Shown piece after piece: positions 8,535 to 16,347 of a DNA stretch of 64,000 nt; positions within the stretch are counted from its first letter, which is position 1; each line of letters opens with the position of its first letter. The stretch comes from an uncultured Muribaculaceae bacterium (lineage in GTDB: Bacteria; Bacteroidota; Bacteroidia; Bacteroidales; Muribaculaceae), in assembly GCA_944321875.1 (NCBI GenBank), contig CALUMX010000003.1, positions 62,001 through 126,000 on the forward strand, written 5' to 3'. A program made the translations under genes and the position numbers. Under the pieces are notes generated by a model, which did not search any database, had not been told where the DNA came from, and saw only the letters and a list, made by a program, of their open reading frames with translations.

Positions 8535-9626
8535 TTATTTTAATTCCTGCTCTATCTCTTCAATACTTGGCAAGGAACTTTTGAAATTGGACGGGTATAA
8601 TTTTGATAATTCATATTCCGACACACCGATTGGTTGCCTTGTGGATTCCAAAGCGTATTGAGCCAATACGTTATCTTTTGATTTGCAGATTAGAAGTCCC
8701 AGTGTTGGGTTGTCTATATCCTTTTTTAAGATATGGTTTACCGCTGCTACATATGTCCCTAATTGTCCTATGTATTCGGGCTCGAATTTACCAGTCTTAA
8801 ACTCTACCACCACATAACAACGCAAATTTAGGTTATAGAACAGCATATCAATAAACTTTTCCGTTTGTCCTATAACAATACGATATTCCCTGCCTATGTA
8901 AGCAAATCCTGTTCCGAGTTCCAGCAGGAAATTACGGATATTGACTTCCAAGGCATCTTTCAGTTCTTTTTCTTTATAGTCTTCTGTAATAGAGAGAAAG
9001 TCAAATTTGTATGGGTCTTTGGTCATCTCCTGGGCAAGATCGCTTTGGGGAGAGGGTAGAGATGATTTGAAATTACTAATAGCTTTTCCCTGCCGTTCAT
9101 AGAGGTCCGTATCCATGAAATTCAACAGGACATTTCGACTCCAGTTGTTTTCAAGTGTTTTATGTACGAAAAACATAGCCTTTAGGGGCTCGTTAAAACA
9201 CTTATCAATAATATACCGATGATGTCCCCAAGGAATATGCCAAAGGATACTGTCTTGAATTTCACCCACAACTTGTGGGGCTATTTCTGTGGAAGAGCCA
9301 ATCAATTTATCCACAGCTTGTGGGTGAATTGTAAAATACTTATTATAAAGGATGTAGAATCTTTTTGCATAACCGATGCTTGTTTCTGACAATCCTTTTA
9401 CTCCAGGCAATTTTGTTTTTAAATCAGTACTTATAATTTTGAGAATTTTGTCTCCCCACCGACTTTCTGCATGAAAATTGGCAATATCTCGTCCCAAAGT
9501 CCAATAGAATTGCAGCATTTCTCTGTTTACATGAATTGCCGCTTTTATTTGGCATTGTCTATATCTCTGGCTAAGTTCTTCAATCCAAGAGGCATAATCT
9601 TTGTCGATATTTGCTAACTGGCTCAT
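8535..9626 (-). CDS. DUF1016 / YhcG-type PDDEXK nuclease-domain protein
   Basis: A 363-residue protein matching the family of E. coli YhcG: an N-terminal helical DUF1016_N part (residues 5-160, ending IPWGHHRYIIDKC) and a C-terminal PDDEXK nuclease fold whose core is visible as D in FIDMLFYN and E-x-K in YVVVEFKTGKFEP, then GQLGTYVAAV. Members are often found with restriction-modification or other defence genes and are presumed nucleic-acid-binding; a biochemical role is not established here. The gene is markedly more AT-rich than its surroundings, sits alone between a tRNA and the export locus, and has its own promoter and terminator, which suggests horizontal arrival. Confidence 0.9.
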   Translation of the reverse strand: MSQLANIDKDYASWIEELSQRYRQCQIKAAIHVNREMLQFYWTLGRDIANFHAESRWGDKILKIISTDLKTKLPGVKGLSETSIGYAKRFYILYNKYFTIHPQAVDKLIGSSTEIAPQVVGEIQDSILWHIPWGHHRYIIDKCFNEPLKAMFFVHKTLENNWSRNVLLNFMDTDLYERQGKAISNFKSSLPSPQSDLAQEMTKDPYKFDFLSITEDYKEKELKDALEVNIRNFLLELGTGFAYIGREYRIVIGQTEKFIDMLFYNLNLRCYVVVEFKTGKFEPEYIGQLGTYVAAVNHILKKDIDNPTLGLLICKSKDNVLAQYALESTRQPIGVSEYELSKLYPSNFKSSLPSIEEIEQELK

Positions 9627-9673
9627 AAATTATATTTTATCTTCGTAAGATCCGCGCTGGAATTAATTTTGTA

Positions 9674-9681
9674 CAAAAATA
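9674..9681 (-). promoter_or_regulatory. -7 box of DUF1016 gene
   Basis: TATTTTTG on the minus strand, 47 bases before the start at 9626. The surrounding 9630-9780 is AT-rich and otherwise featureless. Confidence 0.4.
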
Positions 9682-9782
9682 AGCAATATAATTAAATAAG
9701 AGATTAGGTATTCGTTTTATTCGATTATTGGGGGGGTGAACAATCCTTCAAATTATAGTTATTTGTGTGTTCGGTCTTTACG

Positions 9783-9834
9783 AAAGGCACCGTCCCCGCG
9801 AATCGAATGCTGATTCGCGGGGACGGTGCCTTTT
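9783..9834. terminator. 22-bp perfect hairpin ending the export operon
   Basis: AAAGGCACCGTCCCC GCGAATC pairs without a mismatch with 9812-9833 around a 7-base loop. T-rich ends on both strands make it a candidate two-way terminator, 13 bases after the last gene of the polysaccharide export operon. Confidence 0.8.
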
Positions 9835-9846
9835 ATTGTTATAATG

Positions 9847-10644
9847 TTATTTTACGAGGTTGGCGATGATGACACCTACGGAGGTGAGCAGGGAGGCTAT
9901 CGACATCCAGAGCGTTACGGAACGTGCGGAGTTCTGGTTGATGGTCGATTGGCCGGCTCTCACTTCGTTGGGGGTGACGTAAATCACGTCGTTCTGCTTC
10001 AGGTAGTAGGCAGGCGAGTTGAAGATGTCGGACGAGCGAAGGTCGAGCTGATAAGTGAGACGCTGGTCGCCGTCCTCGCGGATGACGTAGACTTTGTCGC
10101 GGAGTCCGAAAATGGTAAGGTCGCCGGCGAGGGCAATGGCTTCAAGGATGGTTGCCTTGTCGCCCTGGAGCACATAGGAGCCCGGGCGGTTCACCTCACC
10201 GAGCACGGATACCTTGAAGTTCATGAAGTCGACCGTTACGATGCCGTCCTTCAACAATCCTTTCTGGTTTAATTCGTGCATGATGAATTCCTGCAGCTGC
10301 CAGCGGGTCATGCCCTTGGCATTGATTTTTCCGAGTACGGGGAAGTCGATGAATCCCTCGTTGTCTACGATGTAGCCGGAGATTTTGGCGTTGGCCGACG
10401 ATACGCTCTGCAAGCCGAGCTGGTTGTCGGGGACAATCAGGTTGAACATCGCCGAAACTTCCTGATTGCGCGAGGTCACGACGATGGAGAGCATGTCCTT
10501 CGGCTCGATGAGAATGGTCTGCCGGGCTTCGATTTTCTCCGTTTTGTCGATTTCCGCGTCTTGCAGATAGACGATTTTCTTTGGCGTGTCGCATGAGGCT
10601 GTCAGTATCAGGAGCATCATGCAGAAAAGTAGGTTGCGCATCAT
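9847..10644 (-). CDS. Polysaccharide export lipoprotein, Wza-like (second copy)
   Basis: A 265-residue outer-membrane export protein. The start has a lipoprotein signal (LLILTASC, Cys about 18), then a Poly_export domain (IEPKDMLSIVVTSRNQEV) and a SLBB domain (VSVLGEVNRPGSYVLQGDKA), and a C-terminal hydrophobic helix (TLWMSIASLLTSVGVIIANL). Wza-type proteins form the channel through which capsule or exopolysaccharide leaves. It is closely similar to the protein at 14901-15695, down to the phrases VRAGQST and YYLKQNDVIYV. It is the last gene of the operon, 24 bases after the epimerase gene. Confidence 0.92.
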   Translation of the reverse strand: MMRNLLFCMMLLILTASCDTPKKIVYLQDAEIDKTEKIEARQTILIEPKDMLSIVVTSRNQEVSAMFNLIVPDNQLGLQSVSSANAKISGYIVDNEGFIDFPVLGKINAKGMTRWQLQEFIMHELNQKGLLKDGIVTVDFMNFKVSVLGEVNRPGSYVLQGDKATILEAIALAGDLTIFGLRDKVYVIREDGDQRLTYQLDLRSSDIFNSPAYYLKQNDVIYVTPNEVRAGQSTINQNSARSVTLWMSIASLLTSVGVIIANLVK

Positions 10645-10668
10645 ATCGTTATTCGTTTTCTATACAAG

Positions 10669-11637
10669 TTAATTCGTTTTTTGCCCTCCAAACTCGTAGG
10701 CAATGGTCCGTTGCAGGCTTTCCCGCAGAGAAAAGGGTGCGGTGAATCCGGAACGGGCAGCTTTGGTTGTATCATAGCGCGTCGTAGCGCAGAATTTGCG
10801 GATACGGACGGCGCTGATGGGGAATTTCCTTCCCATCAGGGTTGCCACGGTGTCAAGAACATGGCCTCCGGCCAGTGCGAGCCATCGGGGGATGGTCAGC
10901 AGACGGCTTGTCCGGCCAAGAGCCTCTGCGGCGAAATCTACCAGTTGCCGCATGGTGAGGTCGGGCGAGTCGGCGTAGTTGAAGACCTGATAGCCCTCGG
11001 TGACGTTGTCGAGAAGATGGCTGACAAATTCGACAATGTTGCCGACGTAGGCCATTGACTTCTTGTTCCTGCCTTTCCCTATCATCATGAAGTACGGACT
11101 TGCGAGCTGGTGCAGCAGGTTGTAGACGTTGCCGCGGTTGTCCTCGCCAAACACGACGCTCGGGCGGATGACGCAGGCCGAGCGGTCAGGACGGGCTGCT
11201 GTCCATTTCTCCAACAGTTGCTCAGCCTCGTACTTCGAACGGCCGTAGTGGTTGAACGGGTGGCAGGGTGTCTTCTCGTCGGGAGCGGCGGTCAGGTTCA
11301 ATCCGTAGACGGCCACGGTCGAAAAAAAGACGATGTGTCTCACTCCGGCTTTCTCCATGGCGGCGAGCGTTGCCTTCATGCCGTTTACGTTCACGTCGTA
11401 ATAAAGGCTGTGGGGCGTGACGTTGTCGTGGTGCTCGGCGGCAAGCAGAATCACGGTGTCGGTGCCTTGTAGCAACTCCGTCAGGCGGGCCTCATCGCGC
11501 ACGTCGCCGATGGCGGTGCAGTCATCGTAGGCTTGGCTGTGGCGCAGGTCGATGTTACGGACGTCGTGCGTCGCACGCAGGCGTCCGATGAGCCTTGTGC
11601 CGATAAATCCGCTTCCGCCAATGAGAGTGCAACGCAT
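10669..11637 (-). CDS. NAD-dependent epimerase/dehydratase family protein
   Basis: A 322-residue extended short-chain dehydrogenase. The Rossmann motif GGSGFIGTRL is at residues 7-16, the catalytic serine region is VFFSTVAVYG and the YxxxK pair is YGRSKYEAEQ. Such enzymes change nucleotide-sugars or reduce related sugars; the substrate cannot be read from sequence. It lies between the CpsB-like phosphatase (29 bases away) and the second wza-like gene, so it presumably makes or alters a sugar for the exported polymer. It is the only sugar-modifying gene in this cassette. Confidence 0.9.
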   Translation of the reverse strand: MRCTLIGGSGFIGTRLIGRLRATHDVRNIDLRHSQAYDDCTAIGDVRDEARLTELLQGTDTVILLAAEHHDNVTPHSLYYDVNVNGMKATLAAMEKAGVRHIVFFSTVAVYGLNLTAAPDEKTPCHPFNHYGRSKYEAEQLLEKWTAARPDRSACVIRPSVVFGEDNRGNVYNLLHQLASPYFMMIGKGRNKKSMAYVGNIVEFVSHLLDNVTEGYQVFNYADSPDLTMRQLVDFAAEALGRTSRLLTIPRWLALAGGHVLDTVATLMGRKFPISAVRIRKFCATTRYDTTKAARSGFTAPFSLRESLQRTIAYEFGGQKTN

Positions 11638-11666
11638 ATCCGTTAAGTTGGGTCAGTTAATATTAA

Positions 11667-12383
11667 TTATCCTCTGTCTTTCTCTGTCAGTTGCCGCAGA
11701 AGCCGCAACGTGGACTTCGCCACAGGGGTGTTGATGATTTTGTCGAGGTGACGCAGGCTGTGGATGTCGCTGCCCGCACAGTCATACATGCCTTCCTGGA
11801 GCATCCATTTTGCCTTGGCTCCGGCTTCCTTGCCATAAAGGCCGGTCAGTGAGCCGAGGTTGAGCTGGAATTTGACGCCCTGTTCGCGCAGCTCCTCGTA
11901 GTGACGCTGCTGCAGGTAGCGGTAGCGTTCAGGATGGGCAAGCAGCGGAACGTACTCGCGGAAGAGGATGTTGCCGAGTGTGCCCGGAAGGTTGTTGTAA
12001 GGCGGATTCATGTAGGAAGTCTCCACCAGCAGCATTCTGCCTTCCATCGTCAGCAGCGAGCCGCTCTCAAATCGTTCGACGAACAGATTGTCGAGCATGT
12101 TTTCTGCCGCCAGTTCCACATGGATGGCACCTTCCGTCTGTTGCCGGAATTCACCGAATCGGCTCTGGAGCTGTTCGGGAGTGTTGGGTACGTCCTCCAT
12201 AATGTGCGGAGTCAGCCAAATCTGTCTCACGCCCAGTGACTTCAGCGTGGCAATGGCCTGGAGGCTGTCGGTCGCACGGGAGAAACCGTCGTCGACTCCG
12301 GGCAGCAAATGGGTATGGCGGTCGGTGAAACCGTCAAGAACGCCGCTGTCGGCTATTGTCTGTTTTTGCGAAAGAAACCACAT
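11667..12383 (-). CDS. PHP-domain tyrosine phosphatase, CpsB/YwqE type
   Basis: A 238-residue metal-dependent phosphatase. PHP motifs are in order: DRHTHLLPGVDDG (residues 21-33), LTPHIMEDVP, a central E in AAENM, LLAHPERY and GSDIHS near the C-terminus; these carry the histidines and acids that bind the metal cluster. In Firmicutes and Bacteroidetes this family removes phosphate from the tyrosine tail of the Wzc-type kinase. Here it begins 2 bases after the kinase gene ends, so translational coupling is likely. Confidence 0.94.
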   Translation of the reverse strand: MWFLSQKQTIADSGVLDGFTDRHTHLLPGVDDGFSRATDSLQAIATLKSLGVRQIWLTPHIMEDVPNTPEQLQSRFGEFRQQTEGAIHVELAAENMLDNLFVERFESGSLLTMEGRMLLVETSYMNPPYNNLPGTLGNILFREYVPLLAHPERYRYLQQRHYEELREQGVKFQLNLGSLTGLYGKEAGAKAKWMLQEGMYDCAGSDIHSLRHLDKIINTPVAKSTLRLLRQLTEKDRG

Positions 12384-12385
12384 TG

Positions 12386-14836
12386 TTAATTCTCGTCGTG
12401 CGTTGAACCATATCTGTAACCGTAGCCATAACCGTAGCCGTACTTCAGGCCGTAGTGGCTCTTCTTAAACTCAACACCGTTGATGATGAGCATGAAGTTG
12501 CGGTATTTCTTGCTGTTGGCGATTTTTCCGATTTCCGGGATGAGGCGTTTGTTGAGCAGGCCGGAGCGAACGACAAACACGGTGCGGTCAGCAACGCGGG
12601 CAATGATGTCGGCATCGGCTACCACGCCTTCCGGCGGACAGTCAAGCAGCACATACTGATAGCGTTGCTTCAACTCGGAAATGAGCAGGTCGAGCTGGTC
12701 GGAAAGGAGGAGTTCCACCGGGTTGGGCGGAATCGAGCCTGCCGGAATTACGTCAAACTCATACGGGTTGTTGAGCGTATGGGCCTTGGCGATAATTTCC
12801 TCCAGTTCGCACTGGCTGTTGAGGTAGGTGCAGACTCCCTTGCTCGGATTGCTTACGGCCTTGGAGAATGTACCCTTACGGATATCGAGGTCGACGACAA
12901 CGACCTTGCCTTTGCCCTTCAGTGCCATTACTGTTGCAAAGTTGGCGGAAGTGAATGTCTTACCGCTACTCTGGTTGTAGGATGTGAGCATGATGGCTTC
13001 GGCCGGCGGGTTGTTGCCCTGGATAAAGTCGAAGTTGGTTCGGGTCACGCGGAAGGCCTCGTTGATAGCGTCGCGCTTGCCGTGCTTCACAAGCACCTTC
13101 GGCGAATTGTCCGTCTTGTTGGGCTTCATCTTCAGCAGCAGGCGGAGACGGTTGATGCGGTTGTCTTTTCCCGTCAGCGGAATTTCGCCGATGATAGGGA
13201 TGTTGAGGCACTCCAGGTCTTCGCGGGTGCGGATGGTGAAGTCGCAGAGGCGGCCGACAATCATGAAGCCGAACGGGAGAATCAGACCCACCATGAAACC
13301 TGCGAAGATGATGATAATCGGGTTGGGTGAGACAGGGTTCGGGTTAGCCTTGCCCGGCTTGATGATGCGGGTGTTGTTGACGATGATATTGGTCTTCAGC
13401 TCGTTTTCCTCACGCTTCTGAAGCAGGTAGAGGTAGAGCTGCTCCTTGATTTTCTGCTGGCGCTCGATGGAGAGCAGCTCGCGGGCCTTGCCCGGACCGG
13501 CGGTAATCTGACCGGAAATCTTGTTCTCCTTCTGTGCGATTTGCGAAACCTGGATGTTGAGCGTGCTGATGTGGTTGTCGACAGAGCCCATGATGGCCTT
13601 GCGCATCATGTCCAGCTCCTTGTTCATATCGGCCACGAGCGGGCTGTGCTCGCTGGAAGAGGCGATGAGGCGCTGACGCTCAATCATCATTTTGTTGTAT
13701 TCGGCAATCTGCGTTTCGATGGCCGAGTTGCCGATGCCGGTATTGGACGGCAGCAATTCGTATTTCTTCGTGTTGTCGTTCAGGTAGTCGCGGACAAACT
13801 TGGCAATGGCCAGCTGGTTGCCGGCGATGAAAGCCTGTTCGGCATAATGGTTGGACTCACTGGTTACGCTGGCCGTTTCCGTTACGAGGTCGAGCAGCTG
13901 GTTGTTGCTCTTGAACTTCTCGATGTCGGCATCGACCATTCCAAGCTCCTGCTCGATGACAAGCAGACGCTCGTTGATAAACTTGGAGGTGCTTTCGTTG
14001 GACTGATGCGTATAGGATACCCACTCATTGTTGTAGGCAACGATGAGTGCGTTGATAACGTCTTCTGCACGTTTGGGAGAAACGTCGGTCAGGTTGAAGT
14101 TGATAACGGTTGAGAACTTGTCGGCAAGTTCGACGCTCAGTCGTTTCGCATAGGCTTCCGCCATTTTCTCCGGGTCAGTGTAGCTGACGGTGAGGCGGGA
14201 GAGCTTGTTGCCGGCAAAGGTTGCCGTCGGAGTAAGTATCAGCGTACCGAACGGCGCTTTTACAGCATTGCCGTAAGTGCCGTTGATGGGTTGCGCGTCG
14301 ATTTCGCGGCCGTTGATGGCGATGTCGGAAATCTGGTATTTGTCTTTACCGGTAAAGTTGATGTTGAAGCTGAAGTTGCCGACGGGCATTTCCTCGAAAA
14401 TCTCGGTCCTTACGGGGAAGGCCGCGGTAACCGGTGATTTGCCGTACCAGTCAGTCGTCAGTCCGACGTGGTTACGGCTTGTGTAGGTCACGTTGAGGTT
14501 CAGCGCGTTGACCACGTCGAGCATCAGAGCCGGCGAGCGGAGAGCCTGCAACTCGTTGTACACGTCAAGACCCATGTTGCCGATACCGAGGTCGGAGAAC
14601 GCCGCCAATTCGCTGAATTCGGCCTGTCCGTGGCTGTTGGCACGAATCATGACGCTTGCCGAAGCCTGATATTCCTTGGGCGTGCGTGCAGTGTATAGGA
14701 ATGCCAGTACGGAAAAGATGATGACAGAAGCCAGGATATGCCATTTGTGAGTGAGTGCCCACCCGAGCACCTCGTCAATTTTTATGAAACCCTGCTGATT
14801 TTCCTGTTCTGCCAGATTGTTCAATTTGTCGCTCAT
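12386..14836 (-). CDS. Polysaccharide co-polymerase / tyrosine autokinase, Wzc-like
   Basis: An 816-residue inner-membrane protein. An N-terminal Wzz domain (first membrane helix about residues 33-50) and long periplasmic coiled coil are followed by a second helix (IIIIFAGFMVGLILPFG, about 510-530) and a cytoplasmic BY-kinase domain with Walker A (NQSSGKTF), Walker A' (VVVVDLDIRKG) and Walker B (YVLLDCPP). The C-terminus is a tyrosine cluster, HYGLKYGYGYGYGYRYG, with seven tyrosines for autophosphorylation. Together with Wza and the CpsB-type phosphatase it controls polymer length and export. It is the second gene of the operon. Confidence 0.96.
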   Translation of the reverse strand: MSDKLNNLAEQENQQGFIKIDEVLGWALTHKWHILASVIIFSVLAFLYTARTPKEYQASASVMIRANSHGQAEFSELAAFSDLGIGNMGLDVYNELQALRSPALMLDVVNALNLNVTYTSRNHVGLTTDWYGKSPVTAAFPVRTEIFEEMPVGNFSFNINFTGKDKYQISDIAINGREIDAQPINGTYGNAVKAPFGTLILTPTATFAGNKLSRLTVSYTDPEKMAEAYAKRLSVELADKFSTVINFNLTDVSPKRAEDVINALIVAYNNEWVSYTHQSNESTSKFINERLLVIEQELGMVDADIEKFKSNNQLLDLVTETASVTSESNHYAEQAFIAGNQLAIAKFVRDYLNDNTKKYELLPSNTGIGNSAIETQIAEYNKMMIERQRLIASSSEHSPLVADMNKELDMMRKAIMGSVDNHISTLNIQVSQIAQKENKISGQITAGPGKARELLSIERQQKIKEQLYLYLLQKREENELKTNIIVNNTRIIKPGKANPNPVSPNPIIIIFAGFMVGLILPFGFMIVGRLCDFTIRTREDLECLNIPIIGEIPLTGKDNRINRLRLLLKMKPNKTDNSPKVLVKHGKRDAINEAFRVTRTNFDFIQGNNPPAEAIMLTSYNQSSGKTFTSANFATVMALKGKGKVVVVDLDIRKGTFSKAVSNPSKGVCTYLNSQCELEEIIAKAHTLNNPYEFDVIPAGSIPPNPVELLLSDQLDLLISELKQRYQYVLLDCPPEGVVADADIIARVADRTVFVVRSGLLNKRLIPEIGKIANSKKYRNFMLIINGVEFKKSHYGLKYGYGYGYGYRYGSTHDEN

Positions 14837-14900
14837 CTTGAGTATCTTGTTTATATCGTGTTATGAAAATTTACTTGTTGTCACCGGTGCGGCGGGACGC

Positions 14901-15695
14901 TTATTTTATAATGTTCACAATCAGTACGCCGACCGACATGAGCAGCGAGGTGATTGAAATCCATAATCCTACGGATTTCAGGTTGTTTTCGTTGACCGTC
15001 GACTGTCCGGCTCTTACGCTGTTGGGCTGCACGTAGATAACGTCGTTCTGTTTCAGGAAGTAGCCGCCCGACTTGAAGAGGTCGGTAGAGCGGAGGTCGA
15101 GGCTGTAGATGGTGCGCTCGCCGTTGATTTCACGGATTACCTTGACATTGCTACGCTCGCCGTAGATGGTGAGGTCGCCGGCAAGACTGAGTGCCTGGAG
15201 AATAGTGACTTTGTCGCCCTCAATGTTGTAGGAACCGGGTTTTGCCACTTCTCCCAAAATGGATATCTTGAAGTTTTTGAATTCGACGGAAACGATGGCA
15301 TCGTTCAGAATGTGTTTGTCCTGCAGTTCTCTCTTGATTTTTTCCTGCAGCTCCCAGCGGGTCAGTCCCGCTACTTTCAGCTTGCCGAGCAAAGGGAAGT
15401 TGATTTCTCCGTTTTTGTCAACGGTGTAGGCCAGCCCTGAGGTGTTTCCCTTGATTTCGGCAGATGTGTTCATGCTGATGCGCGGCAGGTTGAGCATGGC
15501 CGTTATGTTGGGGTCCTTGCCGGACACCATGATGGAAAGCATATCCTTCGGTTGAATCTCAATACCCTTGTTCTGGCTTACCGCAATGGATGAGTCGGGG
15601 ATGATGTTTTGCATATAAATAATTTCCTCGCTCGCTTTGCAGGCGGTAAACAGTAGGCACAAAATTCCTAAAATCCAAATCTGAAAATGCTTCAT
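14901..15695 (-). CDS. Polysaccharide export lipoprotein, Wza-like (first copy)
   Basis: A 264-residue lipoprotein (ILCLLFTAC, then KASEEIIYMQ) with Poly_export (IQPKDMLSIMVSGKDP), SLBB (ISILGEVAKPGSYNIEGD) and a C-terminal hydrophobic helix. It is the first gene of the export operon, ahead of the Wzc-like kinase by 64 bases, and clearly paralogous to the gene at 9847-10644. Two Wza-like proteins in one operon could form distinct or mixed channels; this is inference. Confidence 0.93.
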   Translation of the reverse strand: MKHFQIWILGILCLLFTACKASEEIIYMQNIIPDSSIAVSQNKGIEIQPKDMLSIMVSGKDPNITAMLNLPRISMNTSAEIKGNTSGLAYTVDKNGEINFPLLGKLKVAGLTRWELQEKIKRELQDKHILNDAIVSVEFKNFKISILGEVAKPGSYNIEGDKVTILQALSLAGDLTIYGERSNVKVIREINGERTIYSLDLRSTDLFKSGGYFLKQNDVIYVQPNSVRAGQSTVNENNLKSVGLWISITSLLMSVGVLIVNIIK

Positions 15696-15846
15696 CTCTT
15701 TATTCTTAATTTGTGATTAAGTGGCGACAGGCGTGATAATGAGTGCGAATTCATTATTCATGCATGTCTATGCACATATTGTTGCGATACTCATACATTA
15801 TTTAAGCCGCGACCTGCAAAAAATGCAATAGGCATAAAATTCTTTG

Positions 15847-15854
15847 CAAAGTTA
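15847..15854 (-). promoter_or_regulatory. -7 box of export operon, long leader
   Basis: TAACTTTG on the minus strand. If used, the transcript has an untranslated leader of about 150 bases before the start at 15695, unusual here because most genes have leaders under 30 bases. No NusG-like (UpxY) gene is present. Confidence 0.45.
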
Positions 15855-15911
15855 CGCATAATTTTTGGAAATTTTCTCCTTCAAACAAAATAAATATGGA
15901 CAAACCCGTCC

Positions 15912-16283
15912 TCACGGATTGTTTCGAATGATTTTGTCCAATCCTTCCGGCAATTGAAGCTCGCCTGACAAAATTTTCCGGATGGTTTCTTTCCCGGCTT
16001 CTGTCAGAATGAAATTCATCTGCCTTTTGTCTGATTTTCCGATAAGACGTTTGACAAGTCCTTTTTGTTCAATTGATTTCAATATTTTAGAGGTGTTTGA
16101 GTTGGTCAGGCCGAGAAGTCGAACCAGCTCACCGGAGGTGAGGCTGCCTGCCTGTTCGATGGAGCAGATGGCCATTCCTTCGTTCATGCAGATGCCGAAC
16201 TGCGTTTCAAATTCGTGTTCGAAAGTGCGGATTTCCTGTTGGAGGTCGCGGATTTTGCAGAGTAGTCCTTTGTTGGATTCCAT
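15912..16283 (-). CDS. MarR family transcriptional regulator
   Basis: A 123-residue winged-helix protein; ATG 16283 is chosen because the frame upstream runs through a strong hairpin and has no protein-like sequence. The HTH is visible as LTSGELVRLLGLTNSNTS with recognition helix KILKSIEQKGLV, and the wing as GKSDKRQMNFILTEAG. Such proteins are dimeric repressors that respond to ligands or thiol oxidation. It follows the CoA-disulfide-reductase fusion gene by 64 bases on the same strand and is the natural candidate for binding the twin operator in front of that gene (18823-18890), thus regulating itself too. Confidence 0.9.
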   Translation of the reverse strand: MESNKGLLCKIRDLQQEIRTFEHEFETQFGICMNEGMAICSIEQAGSLTSGELVRLLGLTNSNTSKILKSIEQKGLVKRLIGKSDKRQMNFILTEAGKETIRKILSGELQLPEGLDKIIRNNP

Positions 16284-16305
16284 TGGTGTTATGAGTTTTT
16301 TAATA

Positions 16306-16337
16306 CCGTCAGCCCCGGTGTGGACAGGGGCTGACGG
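16306..16337 (-). terminator. Hairpin between the oxidoreductase fusion and marR
   Basis: Perfect 11-base stem CCGTCAGCCCC/GGGGCTGACGG, 10 bases after the stop of the upstream gene. It lacks a U tract on the minus strand, so it may lower read-through into marR or protect the upstream message rather than end all transcription. Confidence 0.6.
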
Positions 16338-16347
16338 AGGTTTGTTT

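Noticed and set aside
8535-9626. Repeated phrase NFKSSLPS within the DUF1016 protein as an internal duplication
   Set aside because: Both positions match conserved stretches of the family and the DNA differs, so it is not a recent repeat.
12386-12450. Short repeats of TACGGNTA as a possible CRISPR-like or regulatory repeat
   Set aside because: They simply encode the Gly-Tyr tail of the Wzc-like kinase.
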